Assembly (NCBI GenBank): GCA_002197995.1
Contig: NGZR01000001.1
Span: 620,001 to 684,000 of the forward strand
Direction of reading: 5' to 3'
Length of the DNA stretch: 64,000 nucleotides
Source: Gaeumannomyces sp. JS-464
Lineage: Eukaryota > Ascomycota > Sordariomycetes > Magnaporthales > Magnaporthaceae
The position numbers and the translations under genes were made by a program. The notes under the pieces are model-generated. The model worked only from the letters and a program-made list of their open reading frames with translations, was not told the DNA's origin and did not search any database. Positions 1 through 12,442 of the stretch are shown here, in pieces (position 1 is the first letter of the stretch; every line of letters begins with the position of its first letter).

Positions 1-1497
1 TTATTTCAATGAGATTCCATGACTCAACAGGCGCGACAGATTTTTGGCAGCAGCGGCGAGAACAAAACGAACTGCCCGCTTGTTTTGTTGGTCTGGCCTG
101 AAAATCAGAGACGCCAGTCGTCGTGGGGGTCCATCCCCTGCCGCATCCCGGCACGGTACTGCAAATACTGTGCATGCGTAACGCTTCGGCCCCTCCGGAA
201 AGGATTTTCCAGCGGGCCAAAGAGGATAGATACCCCTGGAGAGCCTGCCGTTCTCGATTAGGTGGGAGGAACATGCAGTCGCTCGTGTGCTTTTCCTGGT
301 CCTGTCGTAGTTTTCGGATTGCCTATTTGGGCCTTCCATAGCCCCAATTGACTTGTGTTTCTTTCTTTTTTTCCCTACCCCTGGCATGGATATCACAGGC
401 ATTCTTCCCGCCCCCTGAGGCGCAAAGACATATATCGCTGCCCAACCGTCATGGCTTTCTCCAGGGGTCCAAAAACCCAAGCTCCGCTCTCATTTGCGGT
501 GCCAGACAAAGCAACGAACAAACAAATAAGGGACGAAAGGGAGAAAGAAAATGAAGTCTCGATGGGTGTCAAAATAGACGTTGCAACGACAGCCGACGGA
601 AACTTTTCCGACGCCGCCTTGGAAACAGGGTGAACCTGGCCCCGGACCGCTCCCGTCCTCCCGTCTCGTCTCGTACACCCAACCGATGGGCTGGCGGTCG
701 CCTCGCCGAGCCGGGCTGAACCTCATCAGCTCTCAGAGGCACTACCGCCGCCACTTGGCCGACAAGCGTTTTGCATGGGCAAGCCAGCCGTGAGGCTAGG
801 ATCCCCACCGTCCATTGTCCATGTCCATTGATACCTGAAGCGCCGTGCCAACCTCTCGGGCAGGCCCCGGTTGGGTCTCACATGCAAATCTCCGTGCGCA
901 TGCAGAAGCGATATTCCAGTACGGTGCATATGGTATGGAGTGTTTCGCCGTTCCAAGAGCGTCTCTCCCACGGAGTCAGTCCAGACCTGGGGACAGAACC
1001 CGGCGGGCCCTCCGATATGATTCCACGGCGGCCTCGAAGGATCCCAACAGTCCCCCTTACTCACTCCCCCGTATCAACAAAGTCTCGAACAGGTCACGCG
1101 TCGTGGCAGGGTGGACGTGACCCGCCCGATCCACCGAGTTCCACTGTTATGTGTCCGAGGGCACGACCTTGGATGACTGGCTACCATGTACGAAAGCCTC
1201 TGTCTCTGCCGGCACAGTGTGTCGTGGCCGCGCCCGCCCCAGAGCGTGGGCCGGCTCCGGCTGCATCTGGCTTGTGTACAAACTCGGCCCCTGTGCCTAG
1301 CGCCGGGCCATCCTCGTGTGCGACCCGCCTTGACTCGGTCCAGGCCACTAGGCTGCCGGGCGATGCAACAAATCACGGACGCTGCTTGTCCGCCTATCTA
1401 TGGAGCGGGGTTCCGAGCCTTTATATCCCTTGCCTATGGGATCGTTCGGCAGCTAGCTTCTCCAGTGCTGGATGTTTGCCATGTACGTATATCCAAA
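1..1497. other. No supportable gene
   Basis: Open frames on both strands here are short, overlapping and of mixed composition. None has a signal peptide, a recognisable motif or convincing splice sites. I see nothing I can name. Pyrimidine-rich patches near 350-400 look like ordinary intergenic DNA. Confidence 0.5.
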
Positions 1498-1660
1498 CCA
1501 AAAAAAAAAGAAAAAAAAAAAGGACAAGAAAAAGGACAATAAAAAGTACAAAAAAAGTACAAAAAAAGTACAAAAAAAGTACAAAAAGTACAAAAAAGTA
1601 CAAAAAAAAAGTACAAAAAAAGTACAAAAAAGTACAAAAAAAGGAAAAGAAAAAAAATCA
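1498..1660. repeat. A-rich minisatellite, AAAAAAGTAC units
   Basis: A purine-rich tract begins as nearly pure A with scattered G, then becomes about ten head-to-tail copies of a roughly ten-base unit (runs of 5-9 A followed by GTAC). Unit length varies through the A run. Long Lys/Tyr-rich and Phe/Leu-rich frames across it are artefacts of the repeat. Confidence 0.9.
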
Positions 1661-1798
1661 CACATATCAATATCTGGCAACCGTCCGCTACACCACCTAA
1701 GTGTTAGCTACCAGCTCGTTCCATTTCATGTATTCGAAAGCCCAAGTAGTATTAATAAGCTACTTTGCTGTATACAGGCCACAGACCAGGCCAGGCCT

Positions 1799-3262
1799 CT
1801 ACCAGTGCGCCATGAACGCCCTGTCCTCGTTCGGGGGCATGTATCCGTCCCAGTCGCGGTCCGTGGCCTCGTTCCACATGCGCCTCTCGACGAAGCCGTC
1901 GTAGAGCTCGAGCAGCCTCGTGGTCCCGTCAGAGTTCCACTCGTTCCAGGCGGTGGCCAGCATGAGGGGGGTGGTCGTGTGGTCGAAGCACACGCGGCGC
2001 GTCCTTATCGCGGGCGGCGGGTTGTCGTAGGCGCCGTCGCCACCAGGGAGCCGGAAAACGCTGACTTCGACGTGGTCGACGGCGCGGATGAGCGACAGCC
2101 AGGCGACGACCAGCAGGCCCTGCGCCGCCCATGTGGTGTGGTTCAGCCGCGACACCACGTCCTCCCAGAATCCGTCCATGGCCTCCTTGGTGATTTCGCC
2201 GTCGGTCGTGGCCCGGCTGCTCGGGTAGCTGGCCGGGACGCAACGGCGCCGGGGCTGCTTGGGGCGCTGGCGCCACTCCCTGGCGACGCCACCCAGGGGC
2301 TCCCAGGGGCTCCAGATATAGGCGGCACCATTGGCGTCGCCCTCGTCGTCCCCGACGACGCGGTAGGACACGTCAAGGCCGGGCGTCCAGGGGTCGATGA
2401 TCAGGCGGATGCGATAGCGGTAAATGCCAGAGGAGATGTTGAGGCTGCCCCAGGTAGCGACCAGGGCGGGCGACCTACCGTCGCTGCGCAGAAAGGGGAG
2501 CCGAACTCCAGGTTGGCCGGCAGGGCTCAGAGTGTTGCCGTGGCAGTCGCGCTCGAGCATGAAGTTGACGCCTAGGCCGTAGGTCGTGACGATGCTGAAG
2601 TCGTCGTTGCCGAAAAGCTTTCCGGGGGTGCTATTGTAGTAGGCGGCGTAGACCTCGCTCTCCTCGTGGGCCAAGGGCGGCAGGAAGCGCAGCGGGATAT
2701 GGGGATAGAGGGGGCTGTTGCCCGAGAATTCGATGCCAGCGCGGCGATTGAAGTCGAGAAGAGGGGGGAGGACCAAGATGTTATTGTCCTGGACTGGGAT
2801 GCCGGCAGCGTTATCGTCGGCGGAGTCGAGGATGGTCTCCGACGCGAAGCAGAAACACTCATCGAAGGTGAAGCGGGCGGACCTCAGGTCCTGGCGGCTG
2901 CGTCTCTAGCGCTGCTCGGCATAGTGGGTTCCGCGCTTGGGCGTGGGGTCCATGGTATCAGGCGTCAGACCCTGGGCAAACGGCCAGCGTGGAGAACCGG
3001 TGGCCAGCAGAGGGAGGCGGATCACGTCGCCGTCCAGCAAGAAGGCAGGGATCCACGGCTGCTCCGGGCCGGCGCTGCTCATCTCCCGTTGACCGACCGG
3101 GGGAGTGCTGTCGAAGGAGAGCGCGGAGCCAATGACGGAGGCGAAGTCGTTGATGCCGGGAAGGTTGAGGCGCCTCTGACGGGCCGGTTCGGCGGCGTCT
3201 TGGTCCGTTTTAGGGTCGTTGTGCTGTTGGCGATGGCGGGTCAGCAGGAGGCTGCAGAGCAT
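1799..3262 (-). pseudogene. Hypothetical gene interrupted by in-frame TAG
   Basis: I do not recognise this family. A minus-strand frame runs from an ATG at 3262 to a stop at 1799 and is open except for one TAG at 2906-2908. Both sides keep the same frame and protein-like composition. The downstream half has an acidic segment, then a hydrophobic stretch rich in Trp, Leu and Val (about 2170-2060), then a C-terminus rich in Trp, Asn and Asp. No GT...AG pair of plausible length restores the frame around the TAG: candidate pairs give 65, 76, 80 or 91 nt, none divisible by three. A single C-to-T change (CAG to TAG) would explain the stop. There is no clear signal peptide at the first Met, so the real start may differ. 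Confidence 0.5.
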
Positions 3263-5040
3263 CTAGAACAGGCGAGGGCAATGATCTTACCATGGGCACT
3301 GCCTTGGCCAAAACGCCCTCCATCTTGGTCGCCTAGAGGTATGTTTGTTTTGTGGAAGACGTTGGCTGGTAGGTACCTAGTCTGGGAGTTGTAGCGGTGG
3401 GATGGCAGTAAAAAAAACAAAAAAACTGAGCGTGGTGGGGTTGGAGGTTCGACTGCACGTGTTTTCTTTCCACACTTCGGCTACATGGAGAGAAGACGAG
3501 GGAAGAAGAGAGAAATCGGGAAAAAACTTGTGGATTGCTAGTGCCTGTAGTTTGCTCTCTAGCAACTAGGAGACGCCCATAAAAAGTCCTCTGCATTATA
3601 CGAGTATTTCTGCCTGGCCCGCACGTGCCCTCTTTCTACTCCATCACCCAGCCCAAGCCCGGCTGTATGTACCTTCCACTCCATGCTAGTGGCGCGTTTT
3701 GTCTATGCACACGGCCGAGAACTCAAGGCCTGCGAGCGGGAACACCTCGGCCGGTTAGCATGCGGGATTCCTTCCTGGAGCAGCCCACCCCCAGCACGAC
3801 TTCCGCGGCTGTACGTACGCGTCTCGAACTCGATCGGGTCAGTGCCGCCACCGCTGCCTCCGGTGGCTCCCCCTCCAGATGTAGTAGTGTCGTTGCCCCC
3901 GGTGGCCCCCTGGCCAGATGTGGTCGTGTCGTTGCCCCCGGTGGTGTCCTGGCCGCTGCCGCCCTTGCTCTTGCCGCGGCAAGAGCTGCTGCATGTCCCC
4001 TCGAGCTTGGTTGCAGGTATGGTGATTACGTGTGCGGGCTTGGGCAGCCGCCGATCGGGAACTGGTTGGGCGGTTGGGGCACTGCTGGAAGACTGCTTTG
4101 GCGATGCTTGTGGAACCTGGGCAGAGGAACTGGGAGGGAAAGGAGGCCGTTTTATACGCGACTTCACTGGCTGTACACGGCCGAGCAGCGGAGAGTATGG
4201 CCCTGCTGGACGGGAGCACACGGTCACCTGTGCACAGCGATGATGCCGCATGCCAGAGTGAAGCAGGAGCTTTAGTTACGCGCCTCAGAGCCTAGGAATG
4301 GACGGGCCTAGGCAGAGAGTAGAGACGTTTTTTCCCCTATGGGATCGACCCGTATAGAATCCCACCGATCCAAAAGACCTTTCCGTCCTCCGCCTATCGG
4401 CCAGGCACTCGCTTTCCTCGATGGCGTCCACAACAGGCGCACGACCAGAACAGGTGTGATACGTAGATAGTACCTAGGTAGTTCCTTGTGCGGCAGACAG
4501 AACAAGAAAGTCAAACATCCGAGTCGTAGTTGATGGAGCTCGCATAGCCGCCGCCGCCGCCTGCAGTGCCCGACACCCCCTGACCGGCATTGCTGGAGCC
4601 GCCTTGGCCGTTATCCGCGTTCCCCTGGCCGGTTCCGCTATCGGCTGGCTGTGCCTTTGTCCGAGGGACGCTGAGGCATCCTCCTTGGTTTACAGGAATG
4701 ACTGTTTTGGGTGACTGTGTAGCTTTGTGTTGTTCGTTGGTTGTTAGGGAGCGCTCTAGAGATCCATACGATGTCAACTTTGATGAAGGGGCGGAGGCCA
4801 GTCTCTTCTTATACACAGTTGGATCGAAGGAGAGTGAAGCGAAGCTAAAGCCCTTGTACAAAGTTCCGCACGATCAGTAGTAGTCACAGGAGGATCCCTC
4901 GTAGTGACTGTACATTTCTCCCATTCATTATCAGATGGGCCATTATTGCATGCTACGCAACCTATGTACCTCCCTAGTCACTTGCTAATTACAGCCTGGC
5001 AGCCAGGTGTCCTCTCCCCCTGGCAGGGCGGATCCATCCA
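3263..5040. other. Intergenic, low-complexity
   Basis: No gene is firmly supported. Two minus-strand frames (4251-3703 and 4861-4511) are rich in Gly, Thr, Ser and Gln. They could be exons of one low-complexity protein, but I cannot join them with good splice sites. A short tandem repeat inside is listed separately. Confidence 0.4.
3862..3954. repeat. 39-nt tandem repeat
   Basis: Two full 39-base units (3862-3900 and 3901-3939) and a partial third each begin GGTGG and end GTCGTTGCCCCC. The period is a multiple of three. On the minus strand it reads as a 13-residue Gly/Thr/Asn/Asp-rich peptide repeat, compatible with a coding minisatellite. Confidence 0.75.
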
Positions 5041-7469
5041 TCAGACCTTCTCTAGCTGGACAACACGGCTGTCGTAGTCCCCATTGAAGCTGTACTCCAG
5101 CCCGATGCTCATCAATGTCGAGCCTGAGTACGTGTTGGTGCTGTTCCCATCCAGGCGGTACGACGCCGCCGCATCCAGCCCCTTGAGCCGCAGTCGCGGC
5201 CTAGCCTGGTTGACGACCGACCGCAGCTGGAAGTGGAACAGCACGGCGCGGGACCCGTCCTCGGCGACGATCAGCGCGGCCGGCCAGTTGGAGTCCTCGG
5301 GCAGGGCCAGCCTCCACAAGTCGCCGCGCACGACGACCGGGTTGACCTGCTCGGCCAGGGCCATGAGGCCCGGCAGCAGCGCGCGGTCGCCGGCGGGGAT
5401 GTCGGACGGCTTGAGCTCGAGCCCGAACGAGCCGCCCATCATGGCGACGTGGGCGCGGAACCTGAGCGGCACGGTGCGCCCGTTCTGGTGGTTGGGCACG
5501 GCCGAGATGTGCGCGCCCATGACGGCGGGCGGGTAGGCCAGCGAGGTGCCGAACTGGATGAAGACGCGGTCGAGCCCGTCCGTGTTGTCCGACGTCCACA
5601 CCTGCGGGAAGTAGTGCAGGATCCCCGGGTCGACGCGCCCGCCGCCCGACGCGCAGCCCTCGAAGAGGACGTCGGGGAAGCGGCTGGTGAGCGTCTCGAA
5701 GACGCGGTACAGGCCCAGCATGTACGAGTGCCCGATGCCCGGGGACGGCGTCTCGATGAAGCCGCGGTTGTTGTCCCACTTGACGTACGAGATGGGCGCC
5801 GACGAGAGGACGTCTGACAGGGACTTGATGATGAAGTCTTGCACTTCGGGGAGCGCCACGTTGAGCACGAGCTGGTCTCGCCGCAAGGTCCGCGGGTAGT
5901 TGCCCGCGTGAGGACCCAGTCGGGGTGGTTTCTGTACGTGGTCGAGTTGGGGTTGACCATCTCGGGCTCGAACCAGAGGCCGAACCGCAGCTTCTCGGAC
6001 GAGTTGGTCACGTCGAGGTCCGTGACCTTTTTGACGAGCGCGGGCAGGCCGTCGGGGAAGCGGGCCGGGTTGGCCTGCCAGTCGCCCAGGCCGGCGCGGT
6101 CGTTGACGCGCGGGTAGTCGACTCCGAACCAGCCGTCGTCGAGCACGAAGAGCTTGACGCCGAGCTGGGCAGACGACTGCGCCAGATCATAGATTGTGCT
6201 AGCGTTGTAGTTGAAATAGAGGCCCTCCCAGCTGTTGAGCAGTGCCGGGCGTGGCTCCTTGACGTAGCGGCCACGCATGAGGTTGCGCTGCAAGCGGTGC
6301 AGCTTGCGCGACATGCCGCCGACGCCCTCGGCCGAGTACACGGCGACAACCTCGGGGTCGTGAGCGTCTCGCCCGGTCCCAAGGGCCACGAGAGCTGGTT
6401 GGGGTTGAACCCCATCACCGCCCGCGTGAGCCCCTGGGACCCCTTCTCGACCTCGACCGCGAAGGAGCCGGTGTAGACGAGCGAGAACCCCCAAGCCTCT
6501 CCTTGTGTCTCGGTGGTTTCGGGGGAGACAAGGGCCACGAAGGGGTTGTGCAGATGGGACGAGTACCCCGTTGTGCTCCCGAAGCTAGCAGAGTTTGCCT
6601 CTCGGTCAGCGAAGCTCTTCTCCTCACGCTACCTTCCCCCGAGGCAGTGGAACATACCCTTGGGTGCCGTAGTCCACCTTGCGTCGTACCCTCATCCCTT
6701 CTCGTGCCCAGTCGCCCCTCAGCTCGATCATTTCCAGATCCCCGAACGGGAAGTCGACGCTGAGGCTTGCCGCCTTCTCGATCGTGATGTTTCCCTGGCC
6801 CTGGTTGGTGATGTTGGCGCTGCGCACAATCGCATCGTACTTGGGGAAGACAGAGTAGGAGAGATCCACGGCGATGGAGCTGTAGTTGTCGAACAGGGAC
6901 ACGATCAGGGTAGAAACGTCCTCGTCGGTGCCGAACGTCGCGGGGAGCCCGGGGAGGCTGGGCTTCCCTGGCACGATCCTGTGGGACTGGTAGCGCAGGT
7001 CGCTGGTCGGGTAGCCCCCAGACTGCCTGATGGACACGGCTGGCACGCGGTAGTCGCCGCGGCCGAACTCGGGGTACTCGCGCCTGATGCGGCCGATGTG
7101 GCCGACCCAGCCGTTGGGCGAGATGGGGATGCCGGGGACGGACTCGATGGCGAAGGCGCCAAAGTGGTCGGAGATCAGGTCGCCTGTCTCGTCTTCGACA
7201 TGGAAGCGGTACGAGGAGTGGTGGCCATTGAGGGCGAAGGAGGTGCTGTCCACGACGATGCCTAGGTGTGGGAGACATCAGGTCAGGTCAGGCCGAGCGT
7301 GGCAGGGCAGATGGCAGGATACCCAAGCGGGAGGACGTCAATGATGGGACGGAACAGGGATCCTCAGGCTTGCTTACCCTTGGCCGAGGTACCGTTTTGG
7401 GCGACGACCTCGCGAGCAGCGAACAGAGCCGCAAACGCGAAACTTCCCAGCCTGCTTTTTGCCTGGCAT
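5041..7469 (-). CDS. GH36 alpha-galactosidase, secreted, two frame breaks
   Basis: This enzyme would hydrolyse terminal alpha-1,6-galactosyl residues (raffinose-type sugars, galactomannan) outside the cell. Visible GH36 hallmarks include the family stretch [11 protein letters not shown] across exons 2-3, [16 protein letters not shown], the nucleophile motif YVKWDNNR and the acid/base region [11 protein letters not shown]. Intron 1 is 7262-7377. Intron 2 is 6586-6657, with a GCTGAC branch-like site and TAG acceptor; splicing it restores the conserved sequence. Exon 1 carries a signal-peptide-like stretch ([16 protein letters not shown]) that joins exon 2 in frame, but that frame has no ATG; an ATG at 7469 is in another frame, so the start is unresolved. 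Exon 3 needs one extra base at about 6354-6357 and one at about 5909-5912 to keep the family sequence. Length and catalytic residues otherwise look complete. Either a sequence-error-damaged good gene or a recent pseudogene. Confidence 0.85.
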
Positions 7470-8507
7470 TTTCCCTCTGGACGGCGCGGGAAGGGAGGGA
7501 AAGATGGAAAGGTTGGCTGGGTCTGGCGGGCGAGAAGTACCTTGAGGAGCCTGCACTAGGCCGCGTTTTATTCTCCCGTCAACGGTCAGCCGACGGGTTT
7601 TATCATCGTGCGGATGCCGGTGCCTTGCAGACGCGGCGCCTCCCGTCGGTTTAAACAGAGGCCGAGGAGGAAATTTCGGGAGATCATTTGGCAGTTCCCC
7701 TCACGGATCGGCGGCTAATGGGCTTTTCTGGCTTTCTCCGCAGCCATAACCAACTTTTGGGAGGGCATATGCGTGGCAGTATGCATGCGACGCTACGGGA
7801 TTGATCACGTTGCTTGCCATCGCCCAATATCGTCGACCAAAGATTCAACTACCCTGTCCTTGGGTGCAGGACAGGGCGAGATGAGGGGTAGCTTTTCCTT
7901 GGCACGACTGCGTCCTTTGTCCAACGTCGAGCCCAGCGTCATCATCGTGGATGCGTTTTTGGGGCCCTTGTTCGAGCGTCCACCACTCCCCGACCCCCAA
8001 TTTGGGATCGTCGGTGTCTGCCAGCAAAAACGCCTTGCCAGACAAACACAAACACTGCAGCCTCTGGCAGTCACTGTACGCCTCACGTGGCTGCCTTTGT
8101 CCCCCATAGTCACATGATCCGGCTGGCAAGCGATGGCCACACAATTCCGTGTCACTCACCGAGGACTTGTTGCGTACCTATACAGCATCGTATTTGGCTC
8201 GAGATAGTGAACGGACATGGAATAATGGGCCGGAAGTGAACCGGGCCGTCTTATTCAATATGCAAATACGTGAATGTGTCCACATAGCCCTGCTGGAGAA
8301 AGAGAGATGATGGCTACCGTATCGTTTGCCTCTGAATTCCTTGGCAGCCTAGCAGCTGAATCACCATCGTGTTTGATATTGGTGCATCAGTAGGTGATAC
8401 AATCTGACTAGCGGACGTTATAAAAGCCTTGTTACCCCCAGCTTTCCTGGATTCCGTAGCTTGATATCCAGAGTTCCTAGACACCGAGTCACGGCTCTAC
8501 AGCTAGT
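7470..8507. other. Intergenic between divergent genes
   Basis: This lies between the minus-strand GH36 gene and the plus-strand hypothetical gene at 8508. Short frames on both strands look like chance. I see no RNA gene or repeat. It presumably holds both promoters. Confidence 0.5.
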
Positions 8508-9520
8508 ATGTCTCATTCAGCAATGGCGGATATCGAAGCAAGGCGGGACCGGCTGCACACGGCGCCGGCAGACGCGGTACAGTACAGATATGACGTGCGG
8601 GACGTCGGTGATGCCGACGTTCTGTCTGCGCATCTCCGGTTCGCTCTTGACCAGAGGATCAGCCGCTTCGCCGTGGAGTTCCTCGAGACAGGGGGGTCCA
8701 AGCAGCAGGTTGTGTTCCTGTTGGAGCTGAGCCCTCGCCGGGGCCGGTTCGCCGCGGCCAGGGTGCGGATGGATCCTCCGAGCGGCGAGCAGACTACGCG
8801 GAGGGGCCAGGGAGCCTGCAAAATCACCCTTCACCACAGCGTTCGGCCTGCTGCCGCGAACAAATGCCGCTTTTACGTTCCCCCTTTGCCACGCCAACTT
8901 GAAGCTCTCTGAGGTCATCTCCATCCTTAGGGGCACTTACGATCATGCTGCGCATCTCAGCGAGAAGGCCGTCTTGAATCTCGACAGCGACTTGACGACT
9001 TTCAACTTTCTCAGGGTCAACGGCGACTACTGGGATGGGTGCCGGGACTGGGTGTAGGTGCCAAGTGCCGACGTGAACTACCCACCTACCTACCTAATTG
9101 GCTCGTTGAGCCTCAAGCGCTGACAGGAGATAGGCTAACTATGCGAACCCGCAGAGCCCAGGCGTTTACCCGCTTTTACTACGCAGGCTGGGTCCGCTGG
9201 AAAGTTGGTGACAGCCTTGGCCCTCCCCCGACCTGCTTGCCACATCCGTGAACAACATGCTGAGGCTGCTGTTGCCGCGCGAGGGCACCACGCCGATCGA
9301 GTGGGAAGATGCTTCCTTCCATCAGATCATCGGCATCTGCGTCGAGAGGCCAGTACTGACCGAGGAAGCCCCGGACTGGGCGACCACCCACTACTTCGAC
9401 CTGCCGCTGGCCACTGGCGAGTTCCTGGACCGCCAGCACAAGCATCACGGGGCAGTCACGCTGGACGATGGCACTCAGCTTGATCTGCCGTATCTGTGGA
9501 ATCAGGCACGGCAGGCGTAG
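8508..9520 (+). CDS. Hypothetical protein, split reading frame
   Basis: I do not recognise the family. The start is an ATG at 8508. The first part (about 100 residues) is charged, with a hydrophobic core around 8625-8740. At the AAAA run near 8820 the frame must drop one base; the downstream frame then reads soundly (SEVISILRGTYDHAAHLSEK...) to about 9048. A GT after the Trp-Val near 9046 and an AG near 9211 would form an intron of about 163 nt joining a last exon that ends at 9520. That exon reads DLLATSVNNMLRLLLPREG and closes with an acidic/aromatic tail. The intron boundaries are inferred. The A-run break may be a sequence error. Confidence 0.4.
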
Positions 9521-9974
9521 GGCCAGCGAGCACATGGTAGAGCCATTGGATGTGCCTCCTTGGATGTACCTGGACACCTGTAGAGGCACCTTCCCGGGCA
9601 CCAGGCCCGCCTGATAATGACAATTCGATGGGGATTCTCTGCAGTCGTGTTGCACGGGCAGCCAACTGCCTCGTAATTTCCCTTGGACGTGTTCGTCTGT
9701 CCCCGCGAGAGCTGGTGCTGTGTCACCGCTCCTGTGCTTTGGGGCCAATCACATTGCGGACTGGTCCCGCCGTTCGTTTCACAACCAGCCCCTCTCCGCG
9801 TCGGTCCATGGCTGCCTGTCAATCCCTGTCCATCCTTGTCCAACACAACACAAAGGACTGTACACGCCCTCGTCCGTCGACAGCAACAACATTAGCGACA
9901 GTATCAGCCACAGCCTCACCAACAAAGCGGAGACTCGTCGTAACAAAGCCCCTCGTGACAGCACCAGTTTGACA

Positions 9975-12055
9975 ATGGACGCTTCAGTCGCCTCCCATAA
10001 TCACTACCGCCTGCGCCCGTCCTGTGGCCTCTGTGGCGATGTCTTCCTGGTCAACGATCTCTTTGTCGCTCGTAAGTCCAAGCTCTTTCTCACTCTCCTC
10101 CCAGCCCCATGCTACCTCCCCCTTGGCCACGGCCGGGATGATCCGCAGCTGACCCCACGTGTACAGTCCTGGGTGACCCCGACCTAGACAAGTTGGACAG
10201 CTGCACGACACCCTTCGTCTTCCCACATGACGGCTTCGAGACTCGCCAGCGCAGCAGCGGAATTGCGTTTTGCCGCGCGCCATCCTGTGATATTTGTGCC
10301 GTTTCCCCTGAGGCCGTCGCCTTGCACCCAGCCTGCCTGTGCCTGTTCGACAAGTGGTGTACGCTCGAGGATGCCCTCGATCGCCTCTGGGCCTTCACGT
10401 CGGCTCGCAGCCCCTGGCGTGGAGCTCCTGACCTTGGCCTGCCCGAGACATTCTTAACGACCTCATGCCCTGCCCCCCAAGTCGCCGCCGCAGCTGGCCT
10501 GGCCCGCTTGGCGGGCGTCTGCCCGTGGAGCTCGTCCAGAAGATCCGCCAACTCACTGGGCCGCATCAGTTCTGGCGCTGCAGCGAGGTGGTGAGTGCCG
10601 CTCTCCGCCTTTCTAAGAACATCGCCGAGGCGTCGGCACCCGGCCCCTCCGTTCCCTCTACTGCATCTCTGAGTGGAGCGTGGGAGGCAGCCTGCCATCA
10701 CCACGGAAGAAGCTGCCGCCGTCCTACCACCGGTGATTTGCATCACCGTCGACGCTCGTGGGATCGAGCGGGTCGAGAGGCTCCCGCAGATAGTACAAAA
10801 GAGCGGGCAAAAATCGGCAACCAAGGCCTACATTGTGTGGGAAGCCCAGCGCTTCCAGGACACTGCCGCCGTGTTCCAGGTAATTACAACCATTCCCGTG
10901 TCTCCTGTCCAGTTACCAGGAGCTCAATGGTGTACGTGGTTTTTTAATGTCTAATACATCCATCACGGCTCGACAGTTCGGCATCCTGCGCCTCCAGCTC
11001 CCCAAGGAGCCCCTGGGGATCCCCATCTGGGACACGCCGACGCCGCCAAGGCTAGAAGCCTGCCGCTACGCCCCGCGGCTGAAGGGCCCCCGGCAGCTCT
11101 GCACCGTTGAGCTGGCCAAGATCACCGGCCTCACCTTCCTGTACTGCCACAGGAGCCTCCACGGGATCCATGCCCACACGGCCGCAGAGCCCTGCGCCAG
11201 GGCCACCAACGAGCGCCTTCCCATGCAGCTACAGACCAACACGGTCTGGACCTACTTGCCCTTGCCGGAGGGCGAGGAGATTCTGTCGCTGGCGGTTAAG
11301 CTGGCCAAGCAACGCGGGCGGACCGTGGTCAGCAAGCCGCGGTTTCTGGTAAGTTGGATCCCGGGCCAGACATGATACTCACCAGATGAGGGGGCAGTTT
11401 GTGGCAAGTATCTGACCAAAGAACGCGCACTCAATAGGCTCTGCTCAAGCTCGCCGGTGATGTCTCGATCGGTTTGAACCAGGCGGACCCGCTGGCGACA
11501 GAGTACACGATCGCTCAGCAACCCCCAACGCTCCTGGTCTACGGCAAAGCGGGATTAGACCCCGTCTCTGTTATCGGGGCATATTCGTGCATCCCCGATG
11601 GCCAGTTCATCCCTCCCAGGCCTCGTCGGCTCTACGGAAACATACTGGGGATGGGCAGCTACCTCTCCGTTGCACGACTCCAGGCTGTCAAGGCCATTAC
11701 GGTGTTTGACGATAGAAACGACCTCTGCACCGGACTACTGATCGAGTACGACAACGGAGCCATGATTGCGCTTGGGCAATGCCGAGTCGGTGAGATCCAG
11801 GGGACAAGGACACGGGTTTCCAACCCGACGTACGTCCAATTTCGAAACAAAGACTACTTTCGAGAACACCTGAACGGTGGGCAGCCGTTCTCCAAACTGA
11901 GAGTTTCCGTTTACTCCACCCCGGGCAGGGCGGCCCCCGTGAGCGGATACACTGTTCGAAATTGGCCTATGCGGGGGAAGCTGATCTTTTGGTTCAACGC
12001 GCTGTCCACCATCATGCACGCGAGCGGCGACAATGCGGTGGAGTTTGACCCATGA
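9975..12055 (+). CDS. F-box-like protein with Cys-rich N-terminus
   Basis: A four-exon gene: about 9975-10071, 10167-10879, 10977-11348 and 11438-12055, each boundary with GTAAGT-like donors and AG acceptors. The N-terminus has C-x2-C (CGLC) and, in exon 2, a further Cys cluster (CRAPSCDIC, CLCLF), possibly zinc binding. An F-box-like segment LPVELVQKIRQLTG follows near 10520. The rest resembles the large, lineage-expanded fungal F-box families whose targets are unknown; an SCF-type adaptor role would be inference. Exon 2 is not continuous: a one-base loss at about 10515-10517 separates the Cys-rich part from the F-box, and two more shifts are needed between about 10652 and 10720. Exons 3 and 4 are clean. 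Either a damaged sequence or a decaying family member. Confidence 0.55.
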
Positions 12056-12442
12056 CGGTGGGTGGTATCTAGCAAATAGAAGTGGATAAGACGGAGTATA
12101 TTTTTATTGCGTCATGCCTTGTTTGGGGGGCAAACGGAATATCGCATATAATCATCACCACAGGGTCTCTGGAGGGATCAAAAGCAGTGTTAAGGACCAT
12201 GACGGCGTCCATGCTTTATTACTCAGGTTATTAGCTTTAGTTCGTTATTCATTGGTCTGTTCGCCAAAATTGTGCAGAGCAAAGTGCAACAGTCAAGCCC
12301 AAATCAGAAATGATGTCCCATCTTGAACCATGTCGTAGCCACGGAGTCACCAAAGCTGAGCCCGTCCACCTAGGCCCAGAGGCGGTGCCACATCGCTGCC
12401 AGGGGAAAAAAAAAAGAGCACGCCCGGGTGATTCTCCAGGAT

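Noticed and set aside
1..480. 159-codon minus-strand frame at the left edge
   Set aside because: Mixed composition, no motif, no splice context; chance frame.
771..2575. Long plus-strand frames of 309 and 367 codons
   Set aside because: They owe their length to the A-rich minisatellite and to being antisense to the minus-strand gene at 1799-3262.
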